A stretch of DNA of 64,000 nucleotides, taken from contig NZ_AEDU01000006.1 in the NCBI RefSeq assembly GCF_000148525.1, positions 1 to 64,000 on the forward strand, given 5' to 3'. Below the pieces are notes generated by a model that worked only from the letters and a program-made list of their open reading frames with translations, made no database searches and was not told the DNA's origin. The translations under genes were made by a program, and so were the position numbers. This DNA comes from Streptococcus mitis SK564 (GTDB taxonomy: Bacteria; Bacillota; Bacilli; Lactobacillales; Streptococcaceae). Positions 37,169 through 48,489 of this stretch are shown piece after piece (positions within the stretch are counted from its first letter, which is position 1; each line of letters starts with the position of its first letter).

Positions 37169-38944
37169 ATGACTCAAGGGAAAATTACTGCATCTGCAGC
37201 AATGCTTAATGTATTGAAAACATGGGGCGTAGACACAATCTACGGTATCCCATCAGGAACACTCAGCTCATTGATGGATGCTTTGGCTGAAGACAAAGAT
37301 ATCCGCTTCTTGCAAGTTCGCCACGAAGAAACAGGTGCCCTTGCAGCGGTTATGCAAGCTAAATTCGGTGGCTCAATCGGGGTTGCAGTTGGTTCAGGTG
37401 GTCCAGGTGCTACTCACTTGATTAACGGTGTTTACGATGCAGCTATGGATAACACTCCATTCCTAGCGATCCTTGGATCTCGTCCAGTTAACGAATTGAA
37501 CATGGATGCTTTCCAAGAATTGAACCAAAACCCAATGTACAACGGTGTTGCTGTATACAACAAACGTGTAGCTTACGCTGAGCAATTACCAAAAGTTATT
37601 GACGAAGCTTGCCGTGCTGCAGTTTCTAAAAAAGGTCCAGCTGTTGTTGAAATCCCAGTAAACTTCGGTTTCCAAGAAATCGACGAAAACTCATACTATG
37701 GATCAGGTTCATACGAGCGTTCATTCATCGCTCCTGCTTTGAACGAAGTTGAAATCGACAAAGCTGTTGAAATCTTGAACAATGCTGAACGTCCAGTTAT
37801 CTATGCTGGTTACGGTGGTGTTAAAGCTGGTGAAGTGATTACTGAATTGTCACGTAAAATCAAAGCACCAATCATCACAACTGGTAAAAACTTTGAAGCT
37901 TTCGAATGGAACTATGAAGGTTTGACAGGTTCTGCTTACCGTGTTGGTTGGAAACCAGCCAACGAAGTTGTCTTTGAAGCAGACACAGTTCTTTTCCTTG
38001 GTTCAAACTTCCCATTTGCTGAAGTTTACGAAGCATTCAAGAACACTGAAAAATTCATCCAAGTGGATATCGACCCTTACAAACTTGGTAAACGTCATGC
38101 CCTAGACGCTTCAATCCTTGGTGACGCAGGTCAAGCAGCTAAAGCAATCCTTGACAAAGTGAATCCAGTTGAATCAACTCCATGGTGGCGTGCAAACGTT
38201 AAGAACAACCAAAACTGGCGTGATTACATGAACAAAATCGAAGGTAAAACTGAAGGTGAATTGCAATTGTATCAAGTTTACAATGCAATCAACAAACATG
38301 CTGATCAAGACGCTATCTACTCAATCGACGTAGGTGACACTACTCAAACATCTACTCGTCACCTTCACATGACACCTAAGAACATGTGGCGTACATCTCC
38401 ACTATTTGCGACAATGGGTATTGCCCTTCCTGGTGGTATCGCTGCTAAGAAAGACAATCCAGATCGCCAAGTATGGAACATCATGGGTGACGGTGCATTC
38501 AACATGTGCTACCCAGACGTTATCACAAACGTTCAATACGACCTTCCAGTTATCAACGTTGTCTTCTCAAATGGTAAATATGCCTTCATCAAGGACAAAT
38601 ACGAAGACACAAACAAACACTTGTTTGGTTGTGACTTCCCTAATGCTGACTATGCGAAAATTGCTGAAGCTCAAGGAGCTGTTGGATTTACAGTTGACCG
38701 TATCGAAGACATCGATGCAGTGGTTGCAGAAGCTGTTAAATTGAACAAAGAAGGTAAAACTGTTGTTATCGATGCTCGCATCACTCCACACCGTCCACTT
38801 CCAGTAGAAGTACTTGAATTGGATCCAAAACTTCACTCAGAAGAAGCAATCAAAGCCTTCAAGGAAAAATACGAAGCAGAAGAACTCGTACCATTCCGTC
38901 TCTTCTTGGAAGAAGAAGGATTGCAATCACGTGCAATTAAATAA
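37169..38944 (+). CDS. spxB: Pyruvate oxidase (H2O2 and acetyl-phosphate forming)
   Basis: The 591-residue ThDP/FAD enzyme converts pyruvate, phosphate and O2 to acetyl-phosphate, CO2 and H2O2. The ThDP activation Glu lies in [10 protein letters not shown] at about 53-62. The Mg-ThDP motif GDGAFN...VFSN begins at residue 440. Codon use is strongly biased, typical of very high expression. It ends with a normal length. An upstream cre-like site and nearby lctO suggest shared control by carbon source. Confidence 0.97.
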   Translation: MTQGKITASAAMLNVLKTWGVDTIYGIPSGTLSSLMDALAEDKDIRFLQVRHEETGALAAVMQAKFGGSIGVAVGSGGPGATHLINGVYDAAMDNTPFLAILGSRPVNELNMDAFQELNQNPMYNGVAVYNKRVAYAEQLPKVIDEACRAAVSKKGPAVVEIPVNFGFQEIDENSYYGSGSYERSFIAPALNEVEIDKAVEILNNAERPVIYAGYGGVKAGEVITELSRKIKAPIITTGKNFEAFEWNYEGLTGSAYRVGWKPANEVVFEADTVLFLGSNFPFAEVYEAFKNTEKFIQVDIDPYKLGKRHALDASILGDAGQAAKAILDKVNPVESTPWWRANVKNNQNWRDYMNKIEGKTEGELQLYQVYNAINKHADQDAIYSIDVGDTTQTSTRHLHMTPKNMWRTSPLFATMGIALPGGIAAKKDNPDRQVWNIMGDGAFNMCYPDVITNVQYDLPVINVVFSNGKYAFIKDKYEDTNKHLFGCDFPNADYAKIAEAQGAVGFTVDRIEDIDAVVAEAVKLNKEGKTVVIDARITPHRPLPVEVLELDPKLHSEEAIKAFKEKYEAEELVPFRLFLEEEGLQSRAIK

Positions 38945-38945
38945 T

Positions 38946-39004
38946 TCCTCTCGTCGAAAATCAAATATAAAACTTGTAGATTTTATTCTTTGATTTTCAT
39001 AGAG
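38946..39004 (+). repeat. Degenerate BOX-end remnant forming a hairpin
   Basis: Both ends resemble BOX termini (gtcgaaaatcaaat and tctttgattttcatagag), but the boxA-B-C core is missing. The arms gaaaatcaaa/tttgattttc pair in a 10-bp stem with an inner ataaaa/ttttat stem. It is probably an eroded mobile repeat just after spxB. Confidence 0.55.
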
Positions 39005-39010
39005 CAGAAC

Positions 39011-39040
39011 TTGAAAAGATCGGAGCAATCCGGTCTTTTT
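39011..39040 (+). terminator. Terminator of spxB (copy 1 of an identical pair)
   Basis: Stem agatcgg/ccggtct with a 6-nt loop and a T run. The 30-nt sequence recurs exactly at 39466-39495. The next gene begins 15 bp after this terminator. Confidence 0.85.
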
Positions 39041-39054
39041 ATGGAGGATAGTAA

Positions 39055-39402
39055 ATGGATTTAAATCAATTAGATATTATCGTTTCAAATGTTCCCCAAG
39101 TCTGTGCTGACTTGGAGCGTATTTTGGATAAAAAGTCCGATTATGTTGATGACAGTTTTGCTCAGTTTACGATTGGCAGTCACTGTCTGATGTTGTCCCA
39201 AAATCATTTGATTCCTTTGGAAGATTTTCAGTCAGGAATCATTCTTCATATCGAGGTTGAGGATCTAAATCAGAATTACCAACGTTTAAAAGAGCTTGGT
39301 GTCGAGATTTTACACGGTATTTGTGAAACGGATTGGGGAACAGAGTCCTTATTAGTTAAAGGCCCTGCTGGTCTAGTGATTGATTTTTATCGTATGAAAT
39401 AA
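39055..39402 (+). CDS. VOC/glyoxalase-like small protein
   Basis: The 115-residue protein has the single beta-alpha-beta-beta-beta VOC fold pattern: MDLNQLDIIVSNV, FTIGSHCLMLSQ, GIILHIEVEDLNQNYQRLKELGVEI, and VKGPAGLVIDFYRMK. Metal ligands of a true glyoxalase are not evident, so function is unclear. Its ribosome site ggagga lies immediately after the spxB terminator. The same 30-nt terminator occurs again after the gene. Confidence 0.8.
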   Translation: MDLNQLDIIVSNVPQVCADLERILDKKSDYVDDSFAQFTIGSHCLMLSQNHLIPLEDFQSGIILHIEVEDLNQNYQRLKELGVEILHGICETDWGTESLLVKGPAGLVIDFYRMK

Positions 39403-39465
39403 GGTGCTTAGTCATTTGACGTTAACCTTAACTATTTTTAAAACAGAAATTGAGAATATGAACTA

Positions 39466-39495
39466 TTGAAAAGATCGGAGCAATCCGGTCTTTTT
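39466..39495 (+). terminator. Terminator of VOC gene (copy 2 of the pair)
   Basis: An exact repeat of 39011-39040. The remainder of the 39402-39666 gap holds a TATAAT-like -10 near 39640 for the next, decayed gene. Confidence 0.8.
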
Positions 39496-39656
39496 CTTAT
39501 CTCAAGACGGTAATAATTTACATTTCTATAACAAAACTCTCAAACTCTTGATTGTTTTTGCATCAAACATAAAAGCAAGCTTAATCCCATCATTACCCAG
39601 ATAGTTCCAAACTTTTTGGCCTCTTTTTAGTATAATAGAACTATCAAATCAAGTGA

Positions 39657-41106
<1,450 letters not shown>

Positions 41107-41226
41107 AGCACATTTGTTCACTATTTTTATAAAATCTTCTCCCTACTTTATAAGATGTGAAAAAGAGTTCAACTGGAACTCTTTTTTTGCTATAATGAGG
41201 GGAGAAAAATCAGACAGGAGAATAAG

Positions 41227-42177
41227 ATGTCAGAACCATTATTTTTACAATCAGTTATGCAAGAAAAAATTTGGGGTGGTACCAAGCTACGTGATGAGTT
41301 TGGTTATGACATCCCAAGTGAAAAAATCGGAGAATATTGGGCCATCTCAGCCTATCCAAATGGTGTCTCTACAGTTGCTAATGGTTGTTTTGAGGGAACA
41401 GACCTAGCTACTTTGTATGCAGAGCACCGTGAATTATTTGGCAATCGTCCAGAACCTGTATTTCCGCTTTTGACAAAGATTCTGGATGCCAACGACTGGC
41501 TCAGCGTCCAAGTTCACCCAGACGATGCTTATGGACTAGAGCATGAAGGCGAACTAGGAAAAACAGAATGCTGGTACATCATCGCTGCGGATGAAGGTTC
41601 AGAGATTATCTACGGCCACAATGCCAAGTCAAAAGAAGAACTCCGCCAGCAAATTGAGGATAAGAACTGGGATGCCTTGCTTACCAAAGTGCCTGTTAAG
41701 GCTGGAGATTTCTTCTATGTTCCAAGTGGCACCATGCATGCTATCGGAGCAGGCATCTTGATTCTTGAAACCCAACAGTCTAGCGATACCACCTATCGCG
41801 TCTATGACTTTGACCGCAAGGACGACAAGGGCAACTTGCGTGAACTTCACCTTGAAAAATCTATCGATGTTTTAAACATTGGAGAGCCTGCAAATAGCCG
41901 TCCTGTAACTGTTAAAGCAGATGATTTGCGTTCAACTTTACTTGTCTCTAATGATTTTTTCGCAGTTTACAAGTGGGAAATTACTGGAAAAGTTGACTTC
42001 GAAAGGACAGCTGATTACAGCTTGTTTAGTGTCTTGGCTGGTCAAGGTCAAGGTCAGCTTACTGTTGATGGAAAAAACTATCCAATCCAAAAAGGTAGCC
42101 ATTTTATCCTACCTAGTGATGTTGATGTTTGGACCTTAGAAGGACATGGTTTGGAATTGATTGTTAGTCATCCATAA
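41227..42177 (+). CDS. manA: Mannose-6-phosphate isomerase
   Basis: The 316-residue class I phosphomannose isomerase interconverts mannose-6-P and fructose-6-P. The zinc-site motifs QVHPDD and LGKTECWYI are present, as is the signature FFYVPSGTMHAIGAGILILETQQSSDTTYRVYD. Ribosome site aggaga. A -10-like TATAAT lies near 41191. It ends at a bidirectional terminator. Confidence 0.95.
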   Translation: MSEPLFLQSVMQEKIWGGTKLRDEFGYDIPSEKIGEYWAISAYPNGVSTVANGCFEGTDLATLYAEHRELFGNRPEPVFPLLTKILDANDWLSVQVHPDDAYGLEHEGELGKTECWYIIAADEGSEIIYGHNAKSKEELRQQIEDKNWDALLTKVPVKAGDFFYVPSGTMHAIGAGILILETQQSSDTTYRVYDFDRKDDKGNLRELHLEKSIDVLNIGEPANSRPVTVKADDLRSTLLVSNDFFAVYKWEITGKVDFERTADYSLFSVLAGQGQGQLTVDGKNYPIQKGSHFILPSDVDVWTLEGHGLELIVSHP

Positions 42178-42214
42178 AAAGAAAGGACCTGAGTTCACTA
42201 CTCAAGTCCTTTTT
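42178..42214. terminator. Bidirectional terminator manA/NSS transporter
   Basis: A stem (aaaggac-tgag with ctca-gtccttt, one internal mismatch) lies between the convergent genes and is followed by T residues on the + strand. Confidence 0.82.
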
Positions 42215-42216
42215 GA

Positions 42217-43557
42217 TTACATAAATTGGGCGATGAAGACCACGATGATGATGATTGGAATGACGAAACGAAGAAGGAAGAGCCAGACTTGGAAAAGTCC
42301 CTGTTTCCATGCTGTTTCATCAAGGTGTAGTTCCTCCATGGCAAGAGCCTTTTTGAAAATGTAGCCTGTAAAGAGTGAAAGGCAGAGAGCTCCAAATGGC
42401 ATAAGAAGATTAGAAACCAAGAAATCCATAGCGTCAAAGAAGGTCTTCCCAAAAATGTGAACATCTGCCATAACACCGTAAGACAGGGCTGAAGGAATTC
42501 CAAAGATAAAGGTCGAGATTCCTAAAATCGCACTCCACTTAGCACGCTTGCTGTTATCCTGATTAGTGATATTTCCGACATTGATTTCCAGCATCACGAC
42601 AGAAGAAGTGACTGTCGCAAAGAGAAAGAGCAAGAGGAAGAGGATGTAGAAAATGGTTCCAAAAGGCATCTTGTCAAAGAGTTGAGGCAAGACGATAAAG
42701 AGCAAGCTCGGTCCCCCTTCAGACTGGATATTGAAGGCTGACATGGCTGGGAAAATGGCTAGACCTGCCATGATGGATACTGAAATGTTCATGGCTACAA
42801 TGGAAATCCCTGACTGGACCAGATTGGTTTTCTTGTCCAAGTAAGAAGCATAGGTCAGCATGGCTGTAACCCCTAGTGAGAGGGCGAAGAAAGATTGTCC
42901 CAGAGCATAGAGGAGACCAGCACTAGTCAGTTTTGAAAAGTCTGGTTTTAGGAAGTAAAGAACCCCTTCCATGGCATTTGGTAAACTGAGAGAACGACCG
43001 ATGATGACGACAAAGATGATAAAGAGCAGAGGCATCATGACCTTTGAAGCTCTTTCAATACCTTTTTGAACCCCACGTGATACAATAAAGATATTCAACA
43101 GGATAAAGGCTGCTTGAGCTCCTAGGGCAATGGTTGGATTTGAAATGATCGAAGTAAATAACTGAGCATAATCACCTGTTCCACTATGTTGGAACAATTT
43201 TCCAAACTCAATGCCTAGATAGACTAAAATCCATCCTCCGATAACACTGTAAAACGATAAGAGGATAAAGAGGGCAAAGGCACCAATCCAACCGATAAAG
43301 TTGTATTTGCTATTCTTTCCTAGTTTTCCAAAGGTTTTAATCCCAGAGACACCAGCGCTTCGGCCGAGGGCAAATTCAGCAAGGAGAAGTGGGAAACCGA
43401 TTAAAATAGTGGAAACGAGAAAGACCAGTAAAAATCCTCCTCCACCGTTAGCAGCAGTCATATAGGGGAATTTCCAAACTGCTCCAAGTCCGATGGCTGA
43501 ACCAGCAGATGCGAGGATAAAGCCCAGTTTAGAACCCCATTGCGATTTTTCAGACAT
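42217..43557 (-). CDS. Sodium-dependent transporter, NSS family
   Basis: The 446-residue neurotransmitter:sodium symporter (LeuT fold) has the Na-site segment GFILASAGSAIGLGAVWKFPYM at about 11-32. About twelve helices follow, with the GIS/AMN motif on helix 7. It is likely an amino-acid symporter; the substrate cannot be assigned from sequence. The start at 43557 (MSEKSQWG) has aggag upstream. An in-frame ATG at 43620 would add 21 residues. Confidence 0.9.
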   Translation of the reverse strand: MSEKSQWGSKLGFILASAGSAIGLGAVWKFPYMTAANGGGGFLLVFLVSTILIGFPLLLAEFALGRSAGVSGIKTFGKLGKNSKYNFIGWIGAFALFILLSFYSVIGGWILVYLGIEFGKLFQHSGTGDYAQLFTSIISNPTIALGAQAAFILLNIFIVSRGVQKGIERASKVMMPLLFIIFVVIIGRSLSLPNAMEGVLYFLKPDFSKLTSAGLLYALGQSFFALSLGVTAMLTYASYLDKKTNLVQSGISIVAMNISVSIMAGLAIFPAMSAFNIQSEGGPSLLFIVLPQLFDKMPFGTIFYILFLLLFLFATVTSSVVMLEINVGNITNQDNSKRAKWSAILGISTFIFGIPSALSYGVMADVHIFGKTFFDAMDFLVSNLLMPFGALCLSLFTGYIFKKALAMEELHLDETAWKQGLFQVWLFLLRFVIPIIIIVVFIAQFM

Positions 43558-43692
43558 AGTTAAACTCCTAAAATTAATGTTACAAAAGAAAAAGCTACTG
43601 CCCTTGGCAACTAGCCTCATAAGTACTCAAAATGAGCCTTTCTTTTGATTGATAGACTTGACTATCCTATCATGTTTTCTAAGGTCTGTCAA
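43558..43692 (-). promoter_or_regulatory. Promoter and candidate attenuator of NSS transporter
   Basis: On the minus strand, TTGACA (43692-43687), a 17-bp spacer and TAGGAT (43669-43664) precede a roughly 100-nt leader. In it, gctagttgcc/ggcagtagc can form a hairpin followed by a T-rich run (43593-43584). An upstream hairpin (ctcat/atgag) shares bases with it. Confidence 0.45.
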
Positions 43693-43754
43693 GAAAACCA
43701 TTTTCAGGATTTTAGACCTTTCTTTAACAGTTTAAAAAATCTCACAAAAAATGC

Positions 43755-43785
43755 TTGACTCTGACCTAAGGGGAGGGGTTATACT
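43755..43785 (+). promoter_or_regulatory. MerR-type promoter with 19-bp spacer
   Basis: TTGACT (43755-43760) and TATACT (43780-43785) are 19 bp apart. The spacer contains the imperfect dyad gaccta-agggg-aggggtt. This is the geometry of promoters that MerR proteins activate by DNA untwisting, so the next gene is likely autoregulated. Confidence 0.8.
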
Positions 43786-43805
43786 ATTAGTGTAAGGAGG
43801 GAATC

Positions 43806-44546
43806 ATGTACCATATAAAAGAAGCTGCCCAGCTTTCAGGTGTCTCTGTCAAGACCCTGCACCACTACGACAAGATAGGCCTTCTGGTCCCTTTAAAGTC
43901 AGAAAACGGCTATCGAACCTACAGTCAAGAGGATTTGGAACGCCTTCAGGTCATTCTTTACTACAAATATCTAGGTTTTTCTTTAGAAAAAATAGCAGAG
44001 CTATTAAAGGAAGAAAGGGAAGATTTATTGCCTCATTTGACCAGGCAGTTGGACTATTTGACTCGAGAAAGGGAACATCTGGATACCTTGATTTCAACCT
44101 TGCAAAAAACCATTCAAGAACAAAAAGGAGAAAGAGAAATGAGCATTCAAGAGAAATTCGCTGGATTTAACTACCAAGACCATCAAAAATACCACCAAGA
44201 GGCGGTAGAGAAATATGGACAAGAAGTCATGGACCAGGCCCTCGAGCGTCAAAAAGGTCACGAAGATGAGGCTACGGTTGCCTTTAACCAAGTTTTTCAA
44301 GCTTTGTCACAAAATCTTCAAGCTGGTTTACCTGCAACAGCAATTGAAAACCAAGAGCAAGCAGCCAAGCTCTTGCAAGCCATTCGTACTTATGGATTTG
44401 ATTGTTCTGTTGAGGTCTTCGGATATATCGGCAAGGGCTACGTCTATAATCCAGAATTTAAGGAAAATATTGACAAATTTGGACCTGGTACAGCCCAGTA
44501 CACATCAGATGTCATTGCTCACTATGTCCAAACTCAGACAAAATAA
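43806..44546 (+). CDS. MerR-family regulator with TipAS antibiotic-binding domain
   Basis: The 246-residue protein starts with a MerR helix-turn-helix (IKEAAQLSGVSVKTLHHYDKIGLL, about 4-27) and a coiled dimerisation helix (about 76-110). The C-terminal domain (about 112-246) is TipAS-like: FAGFNYQDHQKYHQEAVEKYG and DKFGPGTAQYTSDVIAHYVQ. It resembles TipAL and Mta, which sense multidrug ligands. ATG 44139 inside the gene has its own aaggag at 44125-44130 and could make the TipAS domain alone. Confidence 0.9.
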   Translation: MYHIKEAAQLSGVSVKTLHHYDKIGLLVPLKSENGYRTYSQEDLERLQVILYYKYLGFSLEKIAELLKEEREDLLPHLTRQLDYLTREREHLDTLISTLQKTIQEQKGEREMSIQEKFAGFNYQDHQKYHQEAVEKYGQEVMDQALERQKGHEDEATVAFNQVFQALSQNLQAGLPATAIENQEQAAKLLQAIRTYGFDCSVEVFGYIGKGYVYNPEFKENIDKFGPGTAQYTSDVIAHYVQTQTK

Positions 44547-44574
44547 AATCGGAGGAGTATTCTTCCGATTTTTA
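44545..44574 (+). terminator. Terminator of MerR gene
   Basis: Stem aaaatcggagga/tcttccgatttt with a 4-nt loop, followed by T residues. Confidence 0.85.
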
Positions 44575-44587
44575 CTAAATTCAAGCA

Positions 44588-45109
44588 CTACTTGCTTAAT
44601 AATTTTTCTACTACATTTAGTTTTCGCATTGTCAAATCTACATTAAAAAGCTTTTCAAGATAGTTGGTATGGAGCTTTTTGTGTTTTGCAGTTCTAGGGA
44701 GATAGAGGTAAAGACAATAGTTACCAATACAAATTTCTTCTTCACCGTAATCAATTTTCAATTTTTCTAGAGGGAGACTTTGAATAGATCCTTGATAAAA
44801 AATCACGTGTACACGGTCATAAAGATAGTCTTCTCCAAACGGGTTCTCAAGAACAATCTCTTCAAGATCGTTCTTATTCTTGATTACCATTTTTAAATCA
44901 GCACCAATTTTTTCCTTTATTAGAGTATGAACCTGTTCTCGTATTTCTTCTAAATCTAAATCACTTTCAAGAATGATATTCCCACTTTGAATATAGGTTC
45001 GAACTTGTTGAAAACCGGCTTCTGTTAAGATATCTACTAGATAAGACATTTTAGGGATAGCATTTTTTCCATTAGGAGTAACTCCCCTTAACAAGATAAT
45101 ATGTTCCAA
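44588..45109 (-). CDS. DUF1697 family protein
   Basis: The 173-residue protein of the DUF1697 family shows MEHIILLRGVTPNGKNAIPKMSYL and the conserved VRTYIQSGNIILES. The family fold is known but its function is not. It is a single gene read leftward, downstream of the flavoprotein gene, possibly cotranscribed with it (about 48 bp gap). Confidence 0.85.
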   Translation of the reverse strand: MEHIILLRGVTPNGKNAIPKMSYLVDILTEAGFQQVRTYIQSGNIILESDLDLEEIREQVHTLIKEKIGADLKMVIKNKNDLEEIVLENPFGEDYLYDRVHVIFYQGSIQSLPLEKLKIDYGEEEICIGNYCLYLYLPRTAKHKKLHTNYLEKLFNVDLTMRKLNVVEKLLSK

Positions 45110-45157
45110 AGGACTTCCTTTCTTTTGGGGCTGATTTAGCCATTAAATAATTCAGAT

Positions 45158-46378
<1,221 letters not shown>

Positions 46379-46387
46379 AGAATGCAA

Positions 46388-47233
46388 TTAATCAATTTCA
46401 TATCCCATCAGCAAACCACCATCTTCTGCATAAAAACTGCAGAGACCAGATGTTGGGATAATTTTAATATCTGCTTGTGGGAAGGTTTCGCGAATTCGCT
46501 CTGAGAGCTGTTGGCAACATTTCTCGTTATTGCGTTGGGCCATGATAATACGTCCACCAGCATATCCAGCTTTTACTAACTCATCATAGGCAGCTTGAAC
46601 TGATTTCTTTGGTCCTCGTGCTTTCTGTAGTAGTTCGAGAGTTCCGGTTTCACTAGCTTCTCCAACCATACGGATGTTGAGAAGGCCAACGACTGTACCG
46701 ATAAGCTTACTCAAACGGCCGTTCTTCACCAAGTTATCTACTTTGGCTAGGACAAAGAGCAACTTGGTTTTTTCTTGATAAGCAGTGATAGCTTCAACGA
46801 CTTCTTCAAAAGATAGACCCTGGTCAATAAAGTCATTTAATTTTTCTATGAGCAAGTCAACTTCCCCACCAGCAGACAAACTATCAATTACATGAATTTT
46901 AGTATCAGGATGTTCTTCAAGATAAATATTCTTGGCTAGTTGAGCACTATTGTGGCTGCCAGAAAGAGTACCAGTGATGGTTACCAAGAAAATGTTTTTG
47001 GCACCTTCAAATGCTCGCAAATAATCATCTGGGCTTGGACAAGCTGATTTTGAAGCTTCTGCAGTTGCATACATGGTTTCCATCATTTGATCAATGTCAA
47101 GACTGGCATCATCAACAAAGACCTGATCAGCTACTTGAATGGTTAAGGGAACACTTACAAAGGTCGTGTCAATAGCTGGTGTTGCTAGCTGACGATAATC
47201 ACAACCAGAGTCAGCAATAATCTTCCAAGTCAT
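46388..47233 (-). CDS. DegV family fatty-acid-binding protein
   Basis: The 281-residue DegV/FakB-like protein binds a fatty acid for phosphorylation by the FakA kinase. Family motifs: IIADSGCDYRQ at the start, TITGTLSGSHNSAQLAK for the carboxylate pocket, and VIDSLSAGGEVDLLIEK. It is read leftward and divergent from a TetR gene. A 25-bp inverted repeat lies between promoter and ribosome site. Confidence 0.9.
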   Translation of the reverse strand: MTWKIIADSGCDYRQLATPAIDTTFVSVPLTIQVADQVFVDDASLDIDQMMETMYATAEASKSACPSPDDYLRAFEGAKNIFLVTITGTLSGSHNSAQLAKNIYLEEHPDTKIHVIDSLSAGGEVDLLIEKLNDFIDQGLSFEEVVEAITAYQEKTKLLFVLAKVDNLVKNGRLSKLIGTVVGLLNIRMVGEASETGTLELLQKARGPKKSVQAAYDELVKAGYAGGRIIMAQRNNEKCCQQLSERIRETFPQADIKIIPTSGLCSFYAEDGGLLMGYEID

Positions 47234-47246
47234 AGAAATTCTCCAT

Positions 47247-47271
47247 CTTTGTCAGTTATACATTGACAAAG
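47247..47271. promoter_or_regulatory. Inverted repeat in degV 5' region (candidate operator)
   Basis: Arms CTTTGTCA and TGACAAAG are separated by 9 bp. They lie between a minus-strand TATAAT-like -10 (about 47292) and the degV ribosome site, beside a divergent TetR-family gene. It could be the TetR operator or an RNA hairpin near the ribosome site. Confidence 0.5.
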
Positions 47272-47357
47272 GTTCTGTCTTTTTTTACAATTATATCATG
47301 AAAGCCCTTGAAACAAAAGCCTCATCCGTCTGTTGTGACAAGTAGAAAGAAAATGTT

Positions 47358-47915
47358 ATGTCTGAACGTAGAATCTCTGAAAAGTCTCTTGAAAATCTCA
47401 GAAAATCAAACCAAGAATCCAATTTATTAACTAGAGAAGCCATCGAAACAGCCCTCTTGCAACTCTTGGAAAAAAAGGACTTGACCAAGATTAGTATTTC
47501 TGAATTGGTCAAACGTGCAGGCGTTTCTCGTGCGGCCTTTTATCGCAATTATGATTCCAAAGAGGAGATTTTAGAAAGCGTCTTTAAACGAACTGTCCAC
47601 AATATTATGGAACAGTTGCATCATTATGATTTAAAGACAGACCTTTATCTGGTCTGGGTTCACCTTTTCCGGGAGGCCAGAAAGGAAGCCAGAGTGATTC
47701 AACTGGCCTTAGATTACCATCTGGAAAAAATCTTTGTCCAAGCCATGCAGGAGTTTCTGGAAAAATACCATGGAAAATCAAAAGGTGTCAGCTCTTATCT
47801 TCATTCCTTCTGGAGCTCGGCCATCGTCTCTGTCCTTCTAAAGTGGATCAAGGATGGCATGAAGGTACCTGCTGAAAAGATAGCGGATTTACGGTTACCA
47901 TTTTTTAAAAAATAG
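47358..47915 (+). CDS. TetR-family transcriptional regulator
   Basis: The 185-residue regulator has an N-terminal helix-turn-helix (LTKISISELVKRAGVSRAAFYRNYDSKEEILESV at about 40-73) and an all-helical ligand domain. It is divergent from degV. Targets are unknown, but the dyad in the degV leader is a natural candidate. comEB follows after 18 bp. Confidence 0.85.
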   Translation: MSERRISEKSLENLRKSNQESNLLTREAIETALLQLLEKKDLTKISISELVKRAGVSRAAFYRNYDSKEEILESVFKRTVHNIMEQLHHYDLKTDLYLVWVHLFREARKEARVIQLALDYHLEKIFVQAMQEFLEKYHGKSKGVSSYLHSFWSSAIVSVLLKWIKDGMKVPAEKIADLRLPFFKK

Positions 47916-47933
47916 AGAAAAAGGAGAAGAGAT

Positions 47934-48401
47934 ATGACTGAAAAAAGACTAGCATGGGATGAGTATTTTGCAGCCCAAGCCCTACTAATTGCTAATCGTT
48001 CCACTTGTAAACGCGCTAAAGTGGGTGCGATTCTAGTAAAGGATAATAAGGTAATTTCCACAGGTTATAATGGTTCGGTGTCAGGGACTGAGCATTGTAT
48101 TGATCACGAATGTCTGGTTATTGAAGGCCACTGTGTTCGAACTCTTCACGCTGAGGTTAATGCCATTCTCCAAGGTGCAGAACGTGGTGTTCCTAAAGGC
48201 TTTACAGCCTATGTGACGCATTTTCCTTGTCTCAACTGTACCAAACAATTGCTTCAGGTCGGTTGCAAGCGCGTGGTTTATATCAACCAGTATCGAATGG
48301 ATGACTATGCCCAATACCTTTATCAAGAAAAAGGGACAGAATTGACCCATCTACCACTTGAGACCGTACAGGTAGCTCTTAAAGAAGCAAATTTAATGTA
48401 A
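47934..48401 (+). CDS. comEB: dCMP deaminase-like protein ComEB
   Basis: The 155-residue zinc-dependent deaminase family protein carries the catalytic HAEVNAI and the zinc ligands PCLNC. A further Cys/His cluster (GTEHCIDHECLVIEGHC) is typical of dCMP deaminases. The name follows the Bacillus competence operon, but its role is pyrimidine deoxynucleotide metabolism. It has ribosome site aaggag. Confidence 0.9.
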   Translation: MTEKRLAWDEYFAAQALLIANRSTCKRAKVGAILVKDNKVISTGYNGSVSGTEHCIDHECLVIEGHCVRTLHAEVNAILQGAERGVPKGFTAYVTHFPCLNCTKQLLQVGCKRVVYINQYRMDDYAQYLYQEKGTELTHLPLETVQVALKEANLM

Positions 48402-48415
48402 AAATTATCAAAAAT

Positions 48416-48456
48416 AAATGGCTTAGAAAGATTTTTAAACCATTTTTTGGTATAAT
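48416..48456 (+). promoter_or_regulatory. comEB terminator merged with upp promoter
   Basis: Stem aaatgg/ccattt with a T run (48442-48448), immediately followed by the extended-like TGGTATAAT (-10 48451-48456) that serves upp. Confidence 0.7.
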
Positions 48457-48489
48457 AAGAAGAATAAATTGAAAGAAGGAATTCCAAAA

